A stretch of DNA of 64,000 nucleotides from Anaerolineaceae bacterium UBA5404 (lineage in GTDB: Bacteria; Chloroflexota; Anaerolineae; Anaerolineales; Anaerolineaceae). A program made the position numbers and the translations under genes. Shown one piece after another: positions 16,296-25,100 of this stretch (its first letter is position 1; each line of letters opens with the position of its first letter). The stretch is taken from NCBI GenBank assembly GCA_002409625.1, contig DHNY01000008.1:58717-122716 (forward strand), read 5' to 3'. A model generated the notes under the pieces. The model searched no databases, was not told where the DNA came from, and saw nothing but the letters and a program-made list of their open reading frames with translations.

Positions 16296-17681
16296 CTAGT
16301 TACCGGTCAATGAACCCCAGGGGAGCTCACCACAGCGGTCTTTCATCGCCTCGGGCAACAAGCAAGGAGGTTCTGGGCGAGTGGTATCAACGTAAGTGTA
16401 GAACAAAGCTGCAGGATCGGTGAGATTCTCGAGCTTCAAGATATACATATCCTGAATGGCAACGTGGTCTTCGGGACGAATATAGATTTTGCCCTTGGGT
16501 CCTTCAAATTCGATGCCTTCCATCGCAGCCAGCAAAGCTTCAGGATCCACCTTAGCCTCGGTTTTCTTCAGGGTCTCAATAACCATAATGGCGGCGTTCA
16601 TGCCATCAGCGTCAAAGAGATCTGGCACAGATTCGTAGCGTTCTTTAATTTGATCAACCAGGTATTGGTTGATTGGGTTTTCAGGCACGCTGTAATGGTA
16701 TACGATGCCAGCGGTGGTGCCAATGGCGTTGCTGTAGAAAACAGGCATCATCAGGTTATCGATAAATGTTGTACCCAGTTCTTTGGTCGCGGTAACGCCT
16801 TGATCGGCAGCAGCCTGAACCAAGGAAATAAACCCAGCACCAGCCCAGGAGAGAATGTAAGCTTCAGCTTCAGAAGCGGCAATTTGCTCCATGTAAGGAG
16901 TAAAGTCTGTGGTAGTTGCAGGTGCAAAGATGTCATCGGCAATAAATTCACCGCCAAGTTGGGTACAGGCGTCGCGGAAAGCAGCCGCAGAACCATGGCC
17001 AAAGGCATAGTCAGCAGCCAATTGGATGAACTTGTTGTATTGCTGGGTTAAGGCAACACATTCGTTCATGGCGTCCTGGTAGTTGTTGCGGCTCACGCGG
17101 AAAGTGTAGGGGTTGAAGCTAATGCCAGTGATGTCATTGGCAGCAGCAGGCGCCACAATCAAGGGCACTTTGGCGGCTTCGGCGAGACCTTGCAAAACAG
17201 CCACCGCGCCAGAAGAAACGGTACCAACCAGGAAGTCCACTTTTTGAACATCAATCAGCTCGTTAGCAACGGTTGTAGTCAGCTCAGGATTACTTGAGTC
17301 ATCGCGCACGTAAACGATAATTTCGCAATCATCCAATTTGAAGGTGTTTTCAGCAGCTTCAGCAAAAACATATTTCTTGCCAACGCTACCAGCAGCACCC
17401 GTGGCATATTCCATACCGAGCATAAAGGAGCGAACCATCCAATCACCATAGCTTTGCAGTGGACCAGCAAGGTCAGAAATCAAACCGATCTTGATGGGTT
17501 CTTCACAAACCAAGCCAGTAGGTTCTTCGACCACAGGATCTTCTTTTGGGGGTTCGTCTACTACTGGATCTTCAACTTTTGGATCTTCTTTTGGGGGAAC
17601 TTCAGTTTTGGGACCGCAGGCGGCCAAAACCATAGCTGCCACAAGCAGCAAGGAAACAACAAACAGTAACGACTTTTTCAT
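16296..17681 (-). CDS. livK: Branched-chain amino acid ABC transporter substrate-binding lipoprotein
   Basis: This 461-residue type I periplasmic-binding-fold protein (PF13458-like) captures amino acids or related amides outside the membrane. The signal peptide ends LAAC with lipobox Cys at residue 22. An acidic Pro/Glu/Asp linker with repeated PPKEDP/DPVV units (about 23-54) leads to the binding domain, beginning KIGLISDLAGPLQSYG. Ligand-site features include SSGAVAVLQGLAEAAKVPLI. The ribosome site GGAGAAAAA precedes the ATG. It is the first gene of the liv operon. Substrate could be an amino acid, urea or a short amide. Confidence 0.92.
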   Translation of the reverse strand: MKKSLLFVVSLLLVAAMVLAACGPKTEVPPKEDPKVEDPVVDEPPKEDPVVEEPTGLVCEEPIKIGLISDLAGPLQSYGDWMVRSFMLGMEYATGAAGSVGKKYVFAEAAENTFKLDDCEIIVYVRDDSSNPELTTTVANELIDVQKVDFLVGTVSSGAVAVLQGLAEAAKVPLIVAPAAANDITGISFNPYTFRVSRNNYQDAMNECVALTQQYNKFIQLAADYAFGHGSAAAFRDACTQLGGEFIADDIFAPATTTDFTPYMEQIAASEAEAYILSWAGAGFISLVQAAADQGVTATKELGTTFIDNLMMPVFYSNAIGTTAGIVYHYSVPENPINQYLVDQIKERYESVPDLFDADGMNAAIMVIETLKKTEAKVDPEALLAAMEGIEFEGPKGKIYIRPEDHVAIQDMYILKLENLTDPAALFYTYVDTTRPEPPCLLPEAMKDRCGELPWGSLTGN

Positions 17682-17720
17682 TTTTTCTCCATTTAGTTTC
17701 TAATCGTTTCTTTAATTGCT

Positions 17721-17741
17721 CCGGTTAATCAACCGGTTAAT
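17721..17741. promoter_or_regulatory. Direct repeat CCGGTTAAT x2, putative operator
   Basis: CCGGTTAAT occurs at 17721-17729 and 17733-17741 (12-bp period), and the pair also forms an imperfect palindrome CCGGTT AATC AACCGG. It lies 40-60 bp upstream of livK and overlaps the stop codon of the hydrolase gene. It could be an operator or a weak hairpin at the end of the upstream transcript. Confidence 0.35.
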
Positions 17742-18549
17742 TAACTTTAGATTTTTGGCTATGCTTTAGCACAAAGCCAATCAGAGCGGTATTGAGCGGC
17801 TCGGGTTTATCGATACACACCGCATGGCCACCGCCTGGTATCACAAGGTACTCCGCATGGGGAATGCTTTTTAGCATTTTCTCAGCATGTGATCTTCCCT
17901 TTATAGGGTCTTCTTCACCCACAATGAACAATGTGGGGCATTTTATCTCGTGCAAGCGATCGCTAACATCAAAAGCTTCAAAAGCCTTCATCAAACGCAC
18001 AAAGGAGTCAAAATTAATGAAAGCATAGTTCTTTGACATTTGATCCAGCAGAGCTTGGTTCTTCTCAATCCATTCCTCTGAGAAATTAAGAAAAACAGAG
18101 CTTGCAAACAGCATCTCAGGGTCTTTGCGTTCCGCGGCAAGCAACCAGGGTCGCGCTTGAGACTTAAGCAATGGTGTTACATGCGAAACGCCATCCATCA
18201 CGATTAAGGACTGGGTCATCTCCGGATAATTCAACGCAAAGGTTAAGCTAACCTCAGAGCCATAAGAGATACCGGCGATATGCGCTTTGGGGATGTTCAA
18301 AGCTTTAAGCAAAGCCGCCAGGTCATCGGCATGTAGCGCCATGCTATAGTCCCCTTCGGGATGATCTGACTGCCACATACCCCGGCAGTCATAAAGCAAA
18401 ACGCGCATGTGAGCTGCCAAAGCATTCAGCTGAAAGCCCCAGCTGGCAGTGCTCATCATAATGCCATTGCTCAAAACAATCACATCGCCATCTTCCGGTC
18501 CGTGAAGTTCATAATAGAGTGAGACGCCATTAGCTTCGATTTTTGGCAT
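17737..18549 (-). CDS. Alpha/beta-hydrolase (enol-lactonase-like)
   Basis: The 270-residue protein has the alpha/beta-hydrolase fold: strand-loop LLYDCRGMWQSD, nucleophile elbow GISYGS with Ser at about 95, acid residue in GEEDPI, and catalytic His in GGGHAV. Length and pattern resemble 3-oxoadipate enol-lactonase and carboxylesterase relatives, but the substrate is not determinable. It ends a five-gene minus-strand run fabG - KAS III-like - CoA-transferase - lipocalin-like - hydrolase, starting 14 bp after the previous gene. It might be a thioesterase or lactonase for the product of that set. Confidence 0.82.
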   Translation of the reverse strand: MPKIEANGVSLYYELHGPEDGDVIVLSNGIMMSTASWGFQLNALAAHMRVLLYDCRGMWQSDHPEGDYSMALHADDLAALLKALNIPKAHIAGISYGSEVSLTFALNYPEMTQSLIVMDGVSHVTPLLKSQARPWLLAAERKDPEMLFASSVFLNFSEEWIEKNQALLDQMSKNYAFINFDSFVRLMKAFEAFDVSDRLHEIKCPTLFIVGEEDPIKGRSHAEKMLKSIPHAEYLVIPGGGHAVCIDKPEPLNTALIGFVLKHSQKSKVN

Positions 18550-18563
18550 GCTACGCTTCCTGT

Positions 18564-18881
18564 CTAACCCCGCGTATAATGCGTGGTGTGGGTTGGTTTT
18601 TCCAGGCTTTCTGGTCTGGCTTGATCTTCAGTAACCATTGCCATAATCAGCTGATCGCCTTCGATGGCAAAAAGTCCAATCATTTTGCCAACAAAACCGA
18701 AGGTATGGTAAGTTTGGTCCATATCCAATTTATTGCCATCCACGGTGTAAGTCCCGTGCGATTCGATACCCATGGCTTGATATTCTGCTTCAAAACTACC
18801 GTCTTCTTTAAAGTCAAACCACAGACCAGGATATTCCTGACCTTCATTTTGGATCCATTTTCCAATGAGTTGTTCTTTCAT
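18564..18881 (-). CDS. Small lipocalin-like domain protein
   Basis: The start is placed at MKEQLIGKW because GAGGTAGCT precedes it; a longer in-frame version would run into the CoA-transferase gene without a ribosome site. The 105-residue product has alternating strands (GLWFDFKEDGSFEAEY, GTYTVDGNKLDM, LIMAMV) as in single-domain lipocalin-like/DUF-type barrels that begin with a conserved GKW. There is no signal peptide, so it is cytosolic. Function is unknown. Its tight placement 7 bp after the CoA-transferase stop suggests a role linked to a hydrophobic acyl intermediate. Confidence 0.65.
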   Translation of the reverse strand: MKEQLIGKWIQNEGQEYPGLWFDFKEDGSFEAEYQAMGIESHGTYTVDGNKLDMDQTYHTFGFVGKMIGLFAIEGDQLIMAMVTEDQARPESLEKPTHTTHYTRG

Positions 18882-18888
18882 AGCTACC

Positions 18889-20208
18889 TCAAAAAAATCT
18901 TTTGTCCGGAACGATGCCCAAACGATGTGAATCTTCGCGAATCGAATCCCGGAAAGCTGGATGGGCAATTTTAATCAATGCTTCCATGCGGTCTTTCACA
19001 GAAAGTCCGCGCAATTCCGCGCTGCCATATTCGGTTACGATGGTATCCACATCCTGGCTTGGCACGGTAACACCCGAACCTGGCGCTAAAGTGGGCACGA
19101 TGGTTGAGATCGTGCCGTTCTTTGCGGTTGAGCGCAGGGCAATGATGCCCCTGCCACCGCGCGACATGCTCGCACCACGATGGGTGTCCAGCTGACCGCC
19201 CGTGCCGCTAAAATGCCGTGTACCGATGCTTTGGGAACAAACCTGCCCCATCACATCCACTTGGATGGCACTGTTGATGCTGATCATCTTATCGTTCTTG
19301 GCGATGATGTAAGGATTGTTGACATAAGAGCCACGCAAAATACGCACATCTTTTGATTCACGCATGAAATCATACAATTTCTGGCTTCCCAATGCAAAAA
19401 TGGCTATATACTGTCCCGGATGAAGGGTTTTTCGGCTGTTGTCTATGGCGCCAGACTCGATCAGTGGCAAGTAACCGTCCACTAATAGCTCTGTATGCAC
19501 ACCCAAATGGCGTCTGTCGCTAATCTGTTCAGCAATCGCCGTGGGGACACCACCAATACCCAATTGAATGGTGCAACCGTCATCAATATACTCAGCAATG
19601 TGATGCCCAATGCGCCTTTCAAGTTCGCTGGGTTCAATTTGGGGCAACTCAACCAGGCTATGAGGGTTTTCTACAAAAAAGTCAACTTTATCCACCGGGA
19701 TAACAGTGTCGCCCTCAGTCCAAGGCAATTCCGGGTTCACTTCCATGAGGACTAAATCAGCAATGTCCACCATTTCGCGTTCTACCACAACACCCAAAGA
19801 GAGCGACACAAAGCCTTCTGCGTTTGGCGGTGTGCAAGTGCCCATTACCATATCCAATCGCCCACCATGACCCTTGAGTTTGTCAATTGCCGCGCCATGC
19901 AGGTTGTTTGGCGTGTAAGAAACTCGACCTTCCAAATGAACTTGGCGATCCGGCGCACCATAAAACCAATTTTCATTGAAGAAGTGCCCGTCCATTTCCG
20001 GCTTAACAAAAATGTCATAAGCGCGCATGGGCAAGCAGGTCCAGAGGGTTACGTTTTCGAGGCGGTCCTTTTGATTGGCGAGTTCTTTTAGCAGTCCAAC
20101 CGGTTCCGAGGCAGCGATACCTATTTGAATGGTCATTCCCGATTGTACTTTTGCCACCGCTTCTTCAAGCGAGATCAGTTTATCTTTGTAGGTTTGCTGC
20201 CAAGTCAT
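18889..20208 (-). CDS. Acetyl-CoA hydrolase/transferase family CoA-transferase (4-hydroxybutyrate CoA-transferase-like)
   Basis: The 439-residue length and two-domain layout match the AbfT/Cat1 family. Members move CoA from acetyl-CoA to another acid, or release it. The catalytic Glu is expected in the HTE motif; here GVHTELLVDG places it at Glu240, close to the Glu238 known in the 4-hydroxybutyrate enzyme. The glycine-rich CoA-binding segment GIGGVPTAIAE and the C-terminal VTEYGSAELRG are intact. The KAS III-like gene lies 9 bp upstream in the same operon, so a shared acyl-CoA substrate is likely. The natural acid cannot be named. Confidence 0.85.
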   Translation of the reverse strand: MTWQQTYKDKLISLEEAVAKVQSGMTIQIGIAASEPVGLLKELANQKDRLENVTLWTCLPMRAYDIFVKPEMDGHFFNENWFYGAPDRQVHLEGRVSYTPNNLHGAAIDKLKGHGGRLDMVMGTCTPPNAEGFVSLSLGVVVEREMVDIADLVLMEVNPELPWTEGDTVIPVDKVDFFVENPHSLVELPQIEPSELERRIGHHIAEYIDDGCTIQLGIGGVPTAIAEQISDRRHLGVHTELLVDGYLPLIESGAIDNSRKTLHPGQYIAIFALGSQKLYDFMRESKDVRILRGSYVNNPYIIAKNDKMISINSAIQVDVMGQVCSQSIGTRHFSGTGGQLDTHRGASMSRGGRGIIALRSTAKNGTISTIVPTLAPGSGVTVPSQDVDTIVTEYGSAELRGLSVKDRMEALIKIAHPAFRDSIREDSHRLGIVPDKRFF

Positions 20209-20217
20209 TTTTTCACC

Positions 20218-21225
20218 TTAAGGAATAATAAAAGCGGTTGCGGCCTGGTTGTATCCCACGCCCGATCCGCAAAAGACCACGCGCATACCGGATTTGATTT
20301 TCCCAAGCTTTACAGCGTCATCATAAGCAATGGGTAAACATGCCGAGCCCATATAGCCCCATTTATCCATGATGTAATGCGCTTTTTCAACTGGCAGCCC
20401 CAAATCATTCATCACCAAGGCGATGCTGTTGACATTAACCTGGGTAAAGATAATGTGGTCAATATCCTGAATATCAAAGCCTCCGTTCGCAGCACATTCG
20501 CGAACGCGAGCTGGCCAACCTTCATGGTTCACCGTTGGCGGGAATGGCGTAACCAACCTCACTTTTGTGCGGCCGGCTTCCACGCTTTCAACCGTGGCTG
20601 GTTCGTAGGTTCCGCCGGAATAAATACCCCAATGCTTGTGGTAAGAACCATCCGCCTTAATAGACGTAGAGATGTAACCGGGTTTATCAGAAACGCCCAA
20701 AACAACCGCGCCTGCGCCATCTCCATAGAAGAAAGCGCTCACGTCGCGTTTGTAATCAGCCAGCTTGTGCATCATGTATGCGCCGATAACCAGCACGTAT
20801 TTCAAATTAGGATTGACCGCGATCATACCCGCGCCTTGCGCCAACGCCGTTGGGAAAGAGGCGCACGCACAACCAACGTCCCAAGTGCCCGCGTTTACCG
20901 CGCCAATTTTATGCTGCACCACAACCGATGTCGCTGGCGTGATGTAATCAGGGCTGTCTGTGCCCAAAATGACCAGGTCAATATCTTCGGGTTTAATGCC
21001 AGCATCTGCTATGGCGGCTTTGGCAGCTTCTGCAGCCAAATCAGAAGTCGCCCAGTCGTCTGGTGCGTAAAAGCGGGTTTTAATGCCGCTACTTGCTTCA
21101 AATTTACCAACAACTTCAGCCAGCTTGGGTGAAAGTTCACCCATCCACTCAGCAAAAGTCGCGTTGCTAATTTCAATTACAGGAATGTAACTACCCGATC
21201 CAATGATGGTTGCGTATCTTGTCAT
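20218..21225 (-). CDS. 3-oxoacyl-ACP synthase III-like thiolase-fold protein with altered active site
   Basis: This 335-residue protein has the FabH layout: N-terminal GSYIP, ILGTDSPDYITPATS, the nucleophile region WDVGCACASFP with Cys121, and GDGAGAVVLG. The usual HQAN motif reads TQVN (His to Thr261), and the Asn motif GNTS reads GYMG (Asn to Tyr291). The decarboxylating Cys-His-Asn triad is therefore reduced to Cys alone. Such changes occur in KAS III relatives that perform acyl transfer or non-decarboxylating condensation. It sits between fabG and the CoA-transferase gene. An alternative is an inactive or regulatory homologue. Confidence 0.85.
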   Translation of the reverse strand: MTRYATIIGSGSYIPVIEISNATFAEWMGELSPKLAEVVGKFEASSGIKTRFYAPDDWATSDLAAEAAKAAIADAGIKPEDIDLVILGTDSPDYITPATSVVVQHKIGAVNAGTWDVGCACASFPTALAQGAGMIAVNPNLKYVLVIGAYMMHKLADYKRDVSAFFYGDGAGAVVLGVSDKPGYISTSIKADGSYHKHWGIYSGGTYEPATVESVEAGRTKVRLVTPFPPTVNHEGWPARVRECAANGGFDIQDIDHIIFTQVNVNSIALVMNDLGLPVEKAHYIMDKWGYMGSACLPIAYDDAVKLGKIKSGMRVVFCGSGVGYNQAATAFIIP

Positions 21226-21255
21226 TTCTACTCACTTTCCTTTGTGTTTACTCAA

Positions 21256-22020
21256 TTATGTGCCTAAAACGATGCCACCATCAACGCTGATAACCGCACC
21301 GTGAATGTAAGAGGCTTCGTCACTGGAGAGCCAGCAATAAACGTTTGCAATTTCTTCGGGTTTACCAAGGCGTTTGAGTGGCGCGTTTGCAGCCATGCCA
21401 GCCAATACATGCTCAGGCATTTTGAGAACCATTTCGGTCAAAATAAAGCCAGGAGCAACTGCATTTACACGGATTTGGTACTTACCCAGCTCACGTGCCC
21501 AGGTTTTGGTCATGCCAATCACGCCGAACTTGGTGGCAGCATAGTTGGTTTGCCCAAAGTTGCCATAAAGCCCGACCACAGAAGAAGCGCTCACGATCGA
21601 TCCACCACCTTGCTTAATCATATAAGGTGTAACCGCTTGGGTGCAGTTGAAAACGCCTTTTAGATTGACCGCAACAACGGCGTCAAAGGCTTCTTCGCTC
21701 ATTTCACCAACCATTTCGCCTTCTTTGAATTTTACAAATTGGCCATCCTTGGTGATGCCTGCATTATTGATGAGAACATCAACACGCCCAAATTCCGCAA
21801 CCACCGCGTCCACAAAAGTTTGCACTTCCTTGCGGTTGGTAACGTTTACCTGGTAATAACGCGCGTTTTCGCCGAGTTCCGCCACAAGGGCTTCTCCAGC
21901 TTCTTGATTGAGATCACAAATAATGACTTTTGCGCCTTCAGCGTAAAATTTTTCTGCGGTCGCTTTGCCAATGCCAGCCGCACCGCCAGTTATGATACAT
22001 ACTTTGTCTTCTAAACGCAT
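21256..22020 (-). CDS. SDR-family oxidoreductase, FabG-like 3-oxoacyl reductase
   Basis: The start is placed at MRLEDKV, preceded by GGAG at 7 nt, giving a 254-residue product typical of FabG. The cofactor loop TGGAAGIG (about 11-18), NNAG motif (INNAGITKDG), catalytic Ser in SASSVVG and YAATK (Tyr/Lys pair) are all present. The C-terminus ends SVDGGIVLGT as in ketoacyl reductases. It leads the operon fabG - KAS III-like - CoA-transferase and lies directly downstream of the SARP-like regulator gene. It may reduce a 3-oxoacyl-CoA or ACP produced with its neighbours. Confidence 0.88.
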   Translation of the reverse strand: MRLEDKVCIITGGAAGIGKATAEKFYAEGAKVIICDLNQEAGEALVAELGENARYYQVNVTNRKEVQTFVDAVVAEFGRVDVLINNAGITKDGQFVKFKEGEMVGEMSEEAFDAVVAVNLKGVFNCTQAVTPYMIKQGGGSIVSASSVVGLYGNFGQTNYAATKFGVIGMTKTWARELGKYQIRVNAVAPGFILTEMVLKMPEHVLAGMAANAPLKRLGKPEEIANVYCWLSSDEASYIHGAVISVDGGIVLGT

Positions 22021-22081
22021 GAAATTCTCCATTTTTCTTGAATTTGCCAATCAAAACAGATCAGCTTTGGAAACTATGAAT

Positions 22082-22118
22082 AGTTTACATAGCCGGGGTT
22101 ACAAAACGGTTACAAAAT
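22082..22118 (-). promoter_or_regulatory. Promoter of the fabG operon with tandem 11-bp repeats
   Basis: Two adjacent copies of an 11-bp unit, GGTTACAAAAC (22097-22107) and GGTTACAAAAT (22108-22118), differ at one position. Reading on the minus strand, 9 bp separates the repeats from TAAACT (22087-22082), a plausible -10. Activators with SARP/BTAD domains are known to bind 11-bp tandem repeats placed about 8 bp before the -10. A third TTACAAA (22140-22146) and an inverted copy TTTGTAA (22127-22133) lie just upstream, spanning the end of the regulator gene. Confidence 0.55.
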
Positions 22119-22139
22119 GTGTGGTTTTTGTAAGGAATT

Positions 22140-25100
22140 TTACAAATCTGAAATAAAAGTGTCCAAAAGCTCAGAATGGTAGCCTTCACCCAGATGGGCG
22201 CGCAGCACTTCGTTTGCGTCACGGTAAACCTTGCGCATCATACCCGCGTTGCCCAAAGCTTGATAAGCCTTCATTTGCATCAGGTAGGCAGCATCAAACA
22301 AGGGATCTTTTTGAATGATTTGATTGGCCAAAGAAATGGTTTTATGAAAATCACCACTGGCAAAAGCCGCATCCAGAACTTTTACAGCACAGTCAAGAAA
22401 CAAGCGGTGGAAGTACTGCACATCAATCATCAAGCTTTCTTGCGTCGCTTCACCTGTCAAAAGCTTTCCTTTATAGATAGCCAAAGCCAGTTCTAAATCT
22501 TCAATTTGCTCACTCTTTGCCAGGTCAAGAAAAGTAAGATGATCAAAGCTTATTTCAGCAAGTGGATTGAGCGCGTAAAGGTCACCATCACGCAACACAA
22601 AAAAGGCTGGCTCACCACTGGGACGATCCGGTTCCAAAGCATTGTTTAAAGCGCTGATTACCACTTTTAGCGCGTTGCTGGCAGCTCCGGCATCCGAATC
22701 TTGCCATAGCTGTGTCAAAAGCTGTTGCTTGGTAACAGGTTTAGGATACGCCACAGCCAGAATCTGCAACAAGTGGCGTGCTTTTTCGCGCTTCCACACC
22801 TCGTTTCCCAGCTTTTTGCCATTGCAGTAAGCCTCAAACGGACCCAGCAAAGAGAGTCGTAAACTGTAACCAGGATGGTAACTCAGCTTTTCCATTCCCA
22901 TGCTGACCAAGAGATCTTCAACAAATTTGGCTTCAATCTTTGCCTCTTTTGCCTCCAACAGCAAAGGCACAAAACAAGACACGTCGTTTGGTCCTAGAAA
23001 ACTGGTTTTGCTTAGTAGAAAGTCATAACCTTTTTGCTTGATCAGCGGCAAAGCTTGTTCTAAAAACAATCCTGCAGAGTTTTTATAGCCTTGCAAATGT
23101 GCCAAATAAGCCTGCCACAGCCAACACGCTGAGAGCGCAAAATCATCGCCCACCTGACTCGCCATTGTTTCTGCCAATGCCAGTTCATTGGATGCTGCCT
23201 CAAACTCACCGGCTTGGGCAAGGCTCGCGCCAAGAGAAATGCGCACCAACATGCCAATCCAAATATCCCCCGACTGTGTTGACAGCGCAGAAGCCGCCTG
23301 AGCGATGCGCAAAGCTTCTCCGAGTTCACCCACGTAGCCGTGCAATCTGCAAAGCCCCCAAAGTGGCTCAACATTGATGCGGGCAATGTCCATATCCCGC
23401 ATGGCTTCTTCGTACAGCGCTTTGACGTCCTGTGTGTGATAAGGCAAAAAGAGTCCAATTGGGTCAAGCTGTTGGGCATGTGCCAGGCGCATGTTGCCAA
23501 TGCGTTTTCCCAGGGACGCATGGCTCTTTTCCGCAGCTGCCAAACCCTTAAGTGCGAATGTTTTTGCCATTTCCTGATTGCCCATCAGCACATGGAACAA
23601 TGATATTAGAAAAGAAGTGTCCCGATGAAAACGTTGCGGTTTTGGCAAGTTTACCGGCGCACTGTTTTGCTCCAATCGGGAAAGCAAGTCCAAGCCTTCT
23701 TGCAGGCGTCCGGTTCTGAGCAAAAGCCGAGCTTCGATAAAATCCTGCTCTTCCTGATAATCTATTCGCAGAGCGCGGGCTTTGCTCAAGCTTTCAGCCG
23801 CCTTTTGTGGTTCACCTTGGTTGAGTTGATTTTCTGCCATTTGGGTTAGGAGACCGGCAACTTCATAGGGGCTTTCAGTTGCATCCATCAATTGCAAGGC
23901 ACGCGACAAAAGCTGGCTGGCGTTACTGGGTCGCAAGGTGTCCAAATAAACCTGGGCTTGTCCGCGAAGCGCCAAAGCCATACCGTAACTGTTCTCTTGT
24001 TTTTGATAAATGCGTTGCGCTGCCCGATAGGATTCCAAACCCAGTTCAAAATGCGCTTCGTTGCGCTGAACTTCGCCAAGCAAATAATTACCGTAAGCGT
24101 ACTGGCGAACAATATCCTCTGGCAATTGCCCCAAAAAATAGCCAACGCTTTGATGCAAACCTCGCTGCAATAGTTTGCTGCCCACATCATCCAACAATTG
24201 GGTCACCCTTGGATAATCTTCCGCTAATAGCAAGTGTGAAATCGCCTCTTGCCAGTCTTCGTGGGCGATGAAATAACTGGCAATTTTGCGATGTAGTTCT
24301 TTGGCTAAGCCAGGTTTCTTTCGCAATTGTTCACGTAAAAAGTTTTTAAAAACATGGTGAAAACGATACACGCCAGGTTGTAATTGCTCCAAAAACAAAC
24401 CCTCGCCAAATAAATCCAATAGCTCATCTTGTGTATCGCTCCGATCAAGCAAAAAATCGCAAGTGTCGCTGTCTAAAAACTGCAAAATCGAGCAATGCAC
24501 CAAAAAAGTTTGCCGTTTGGGATCTTGTTTTTCAAGCACTTCTTCGGCAATATAGTCAAAAAGATAGCTGGCTGAGATGGTCTTTTCACCTTCAAGCACA
24601 TTTGCCAGCTGCCCTTCAGGATAGGATCGCAAATTGTGCCACACAGCTTGTAAGGCAACTGCCCACCCTTCGGTGCGGTCGTAAAGCTTTTGCACCTCAT
24701 CTGGTTCTAATGCCATTTGATATGTGTCATGAAAAAGCTCATCAACCTCAGGCAAGGAAAAACTCAAATCTTCCCGGCCAATGTCTAAGACGTTGCCTTG
24801 AGCCTGCCAACGGCTCATTGATGGAAAGCTTAAAGGAATGCGACTTGCAATGAGAACATGCAACTGAACCGGTAAATGGTTGATAAACCAGTCCATCATT
24901 TTCATGATTTCATCAGATTCCTCAACACTTTGAAAATCGTCCAGGATTAAAAGCGCTTTGGACATTAAAGTTTGGCTTAAATCATTGACCAAAGCGATGA
25001 GGGTTTCTTCACCTGCCGCATCAGAATCGAGCAAAAGGCGCAAAGCGGTTTGGCCATATTTGATTTCGCCCCGGTTAAAGGCGGTAAAGAAATTGGCCAA

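Noticed and set aside
18882..18968. Earlier start for the lipocalin-like gene
   Set aside because: The extension lies within the CoA-transferase coding end and lacks a ribosome site; the chosen ATG has GAGGTAGCT.
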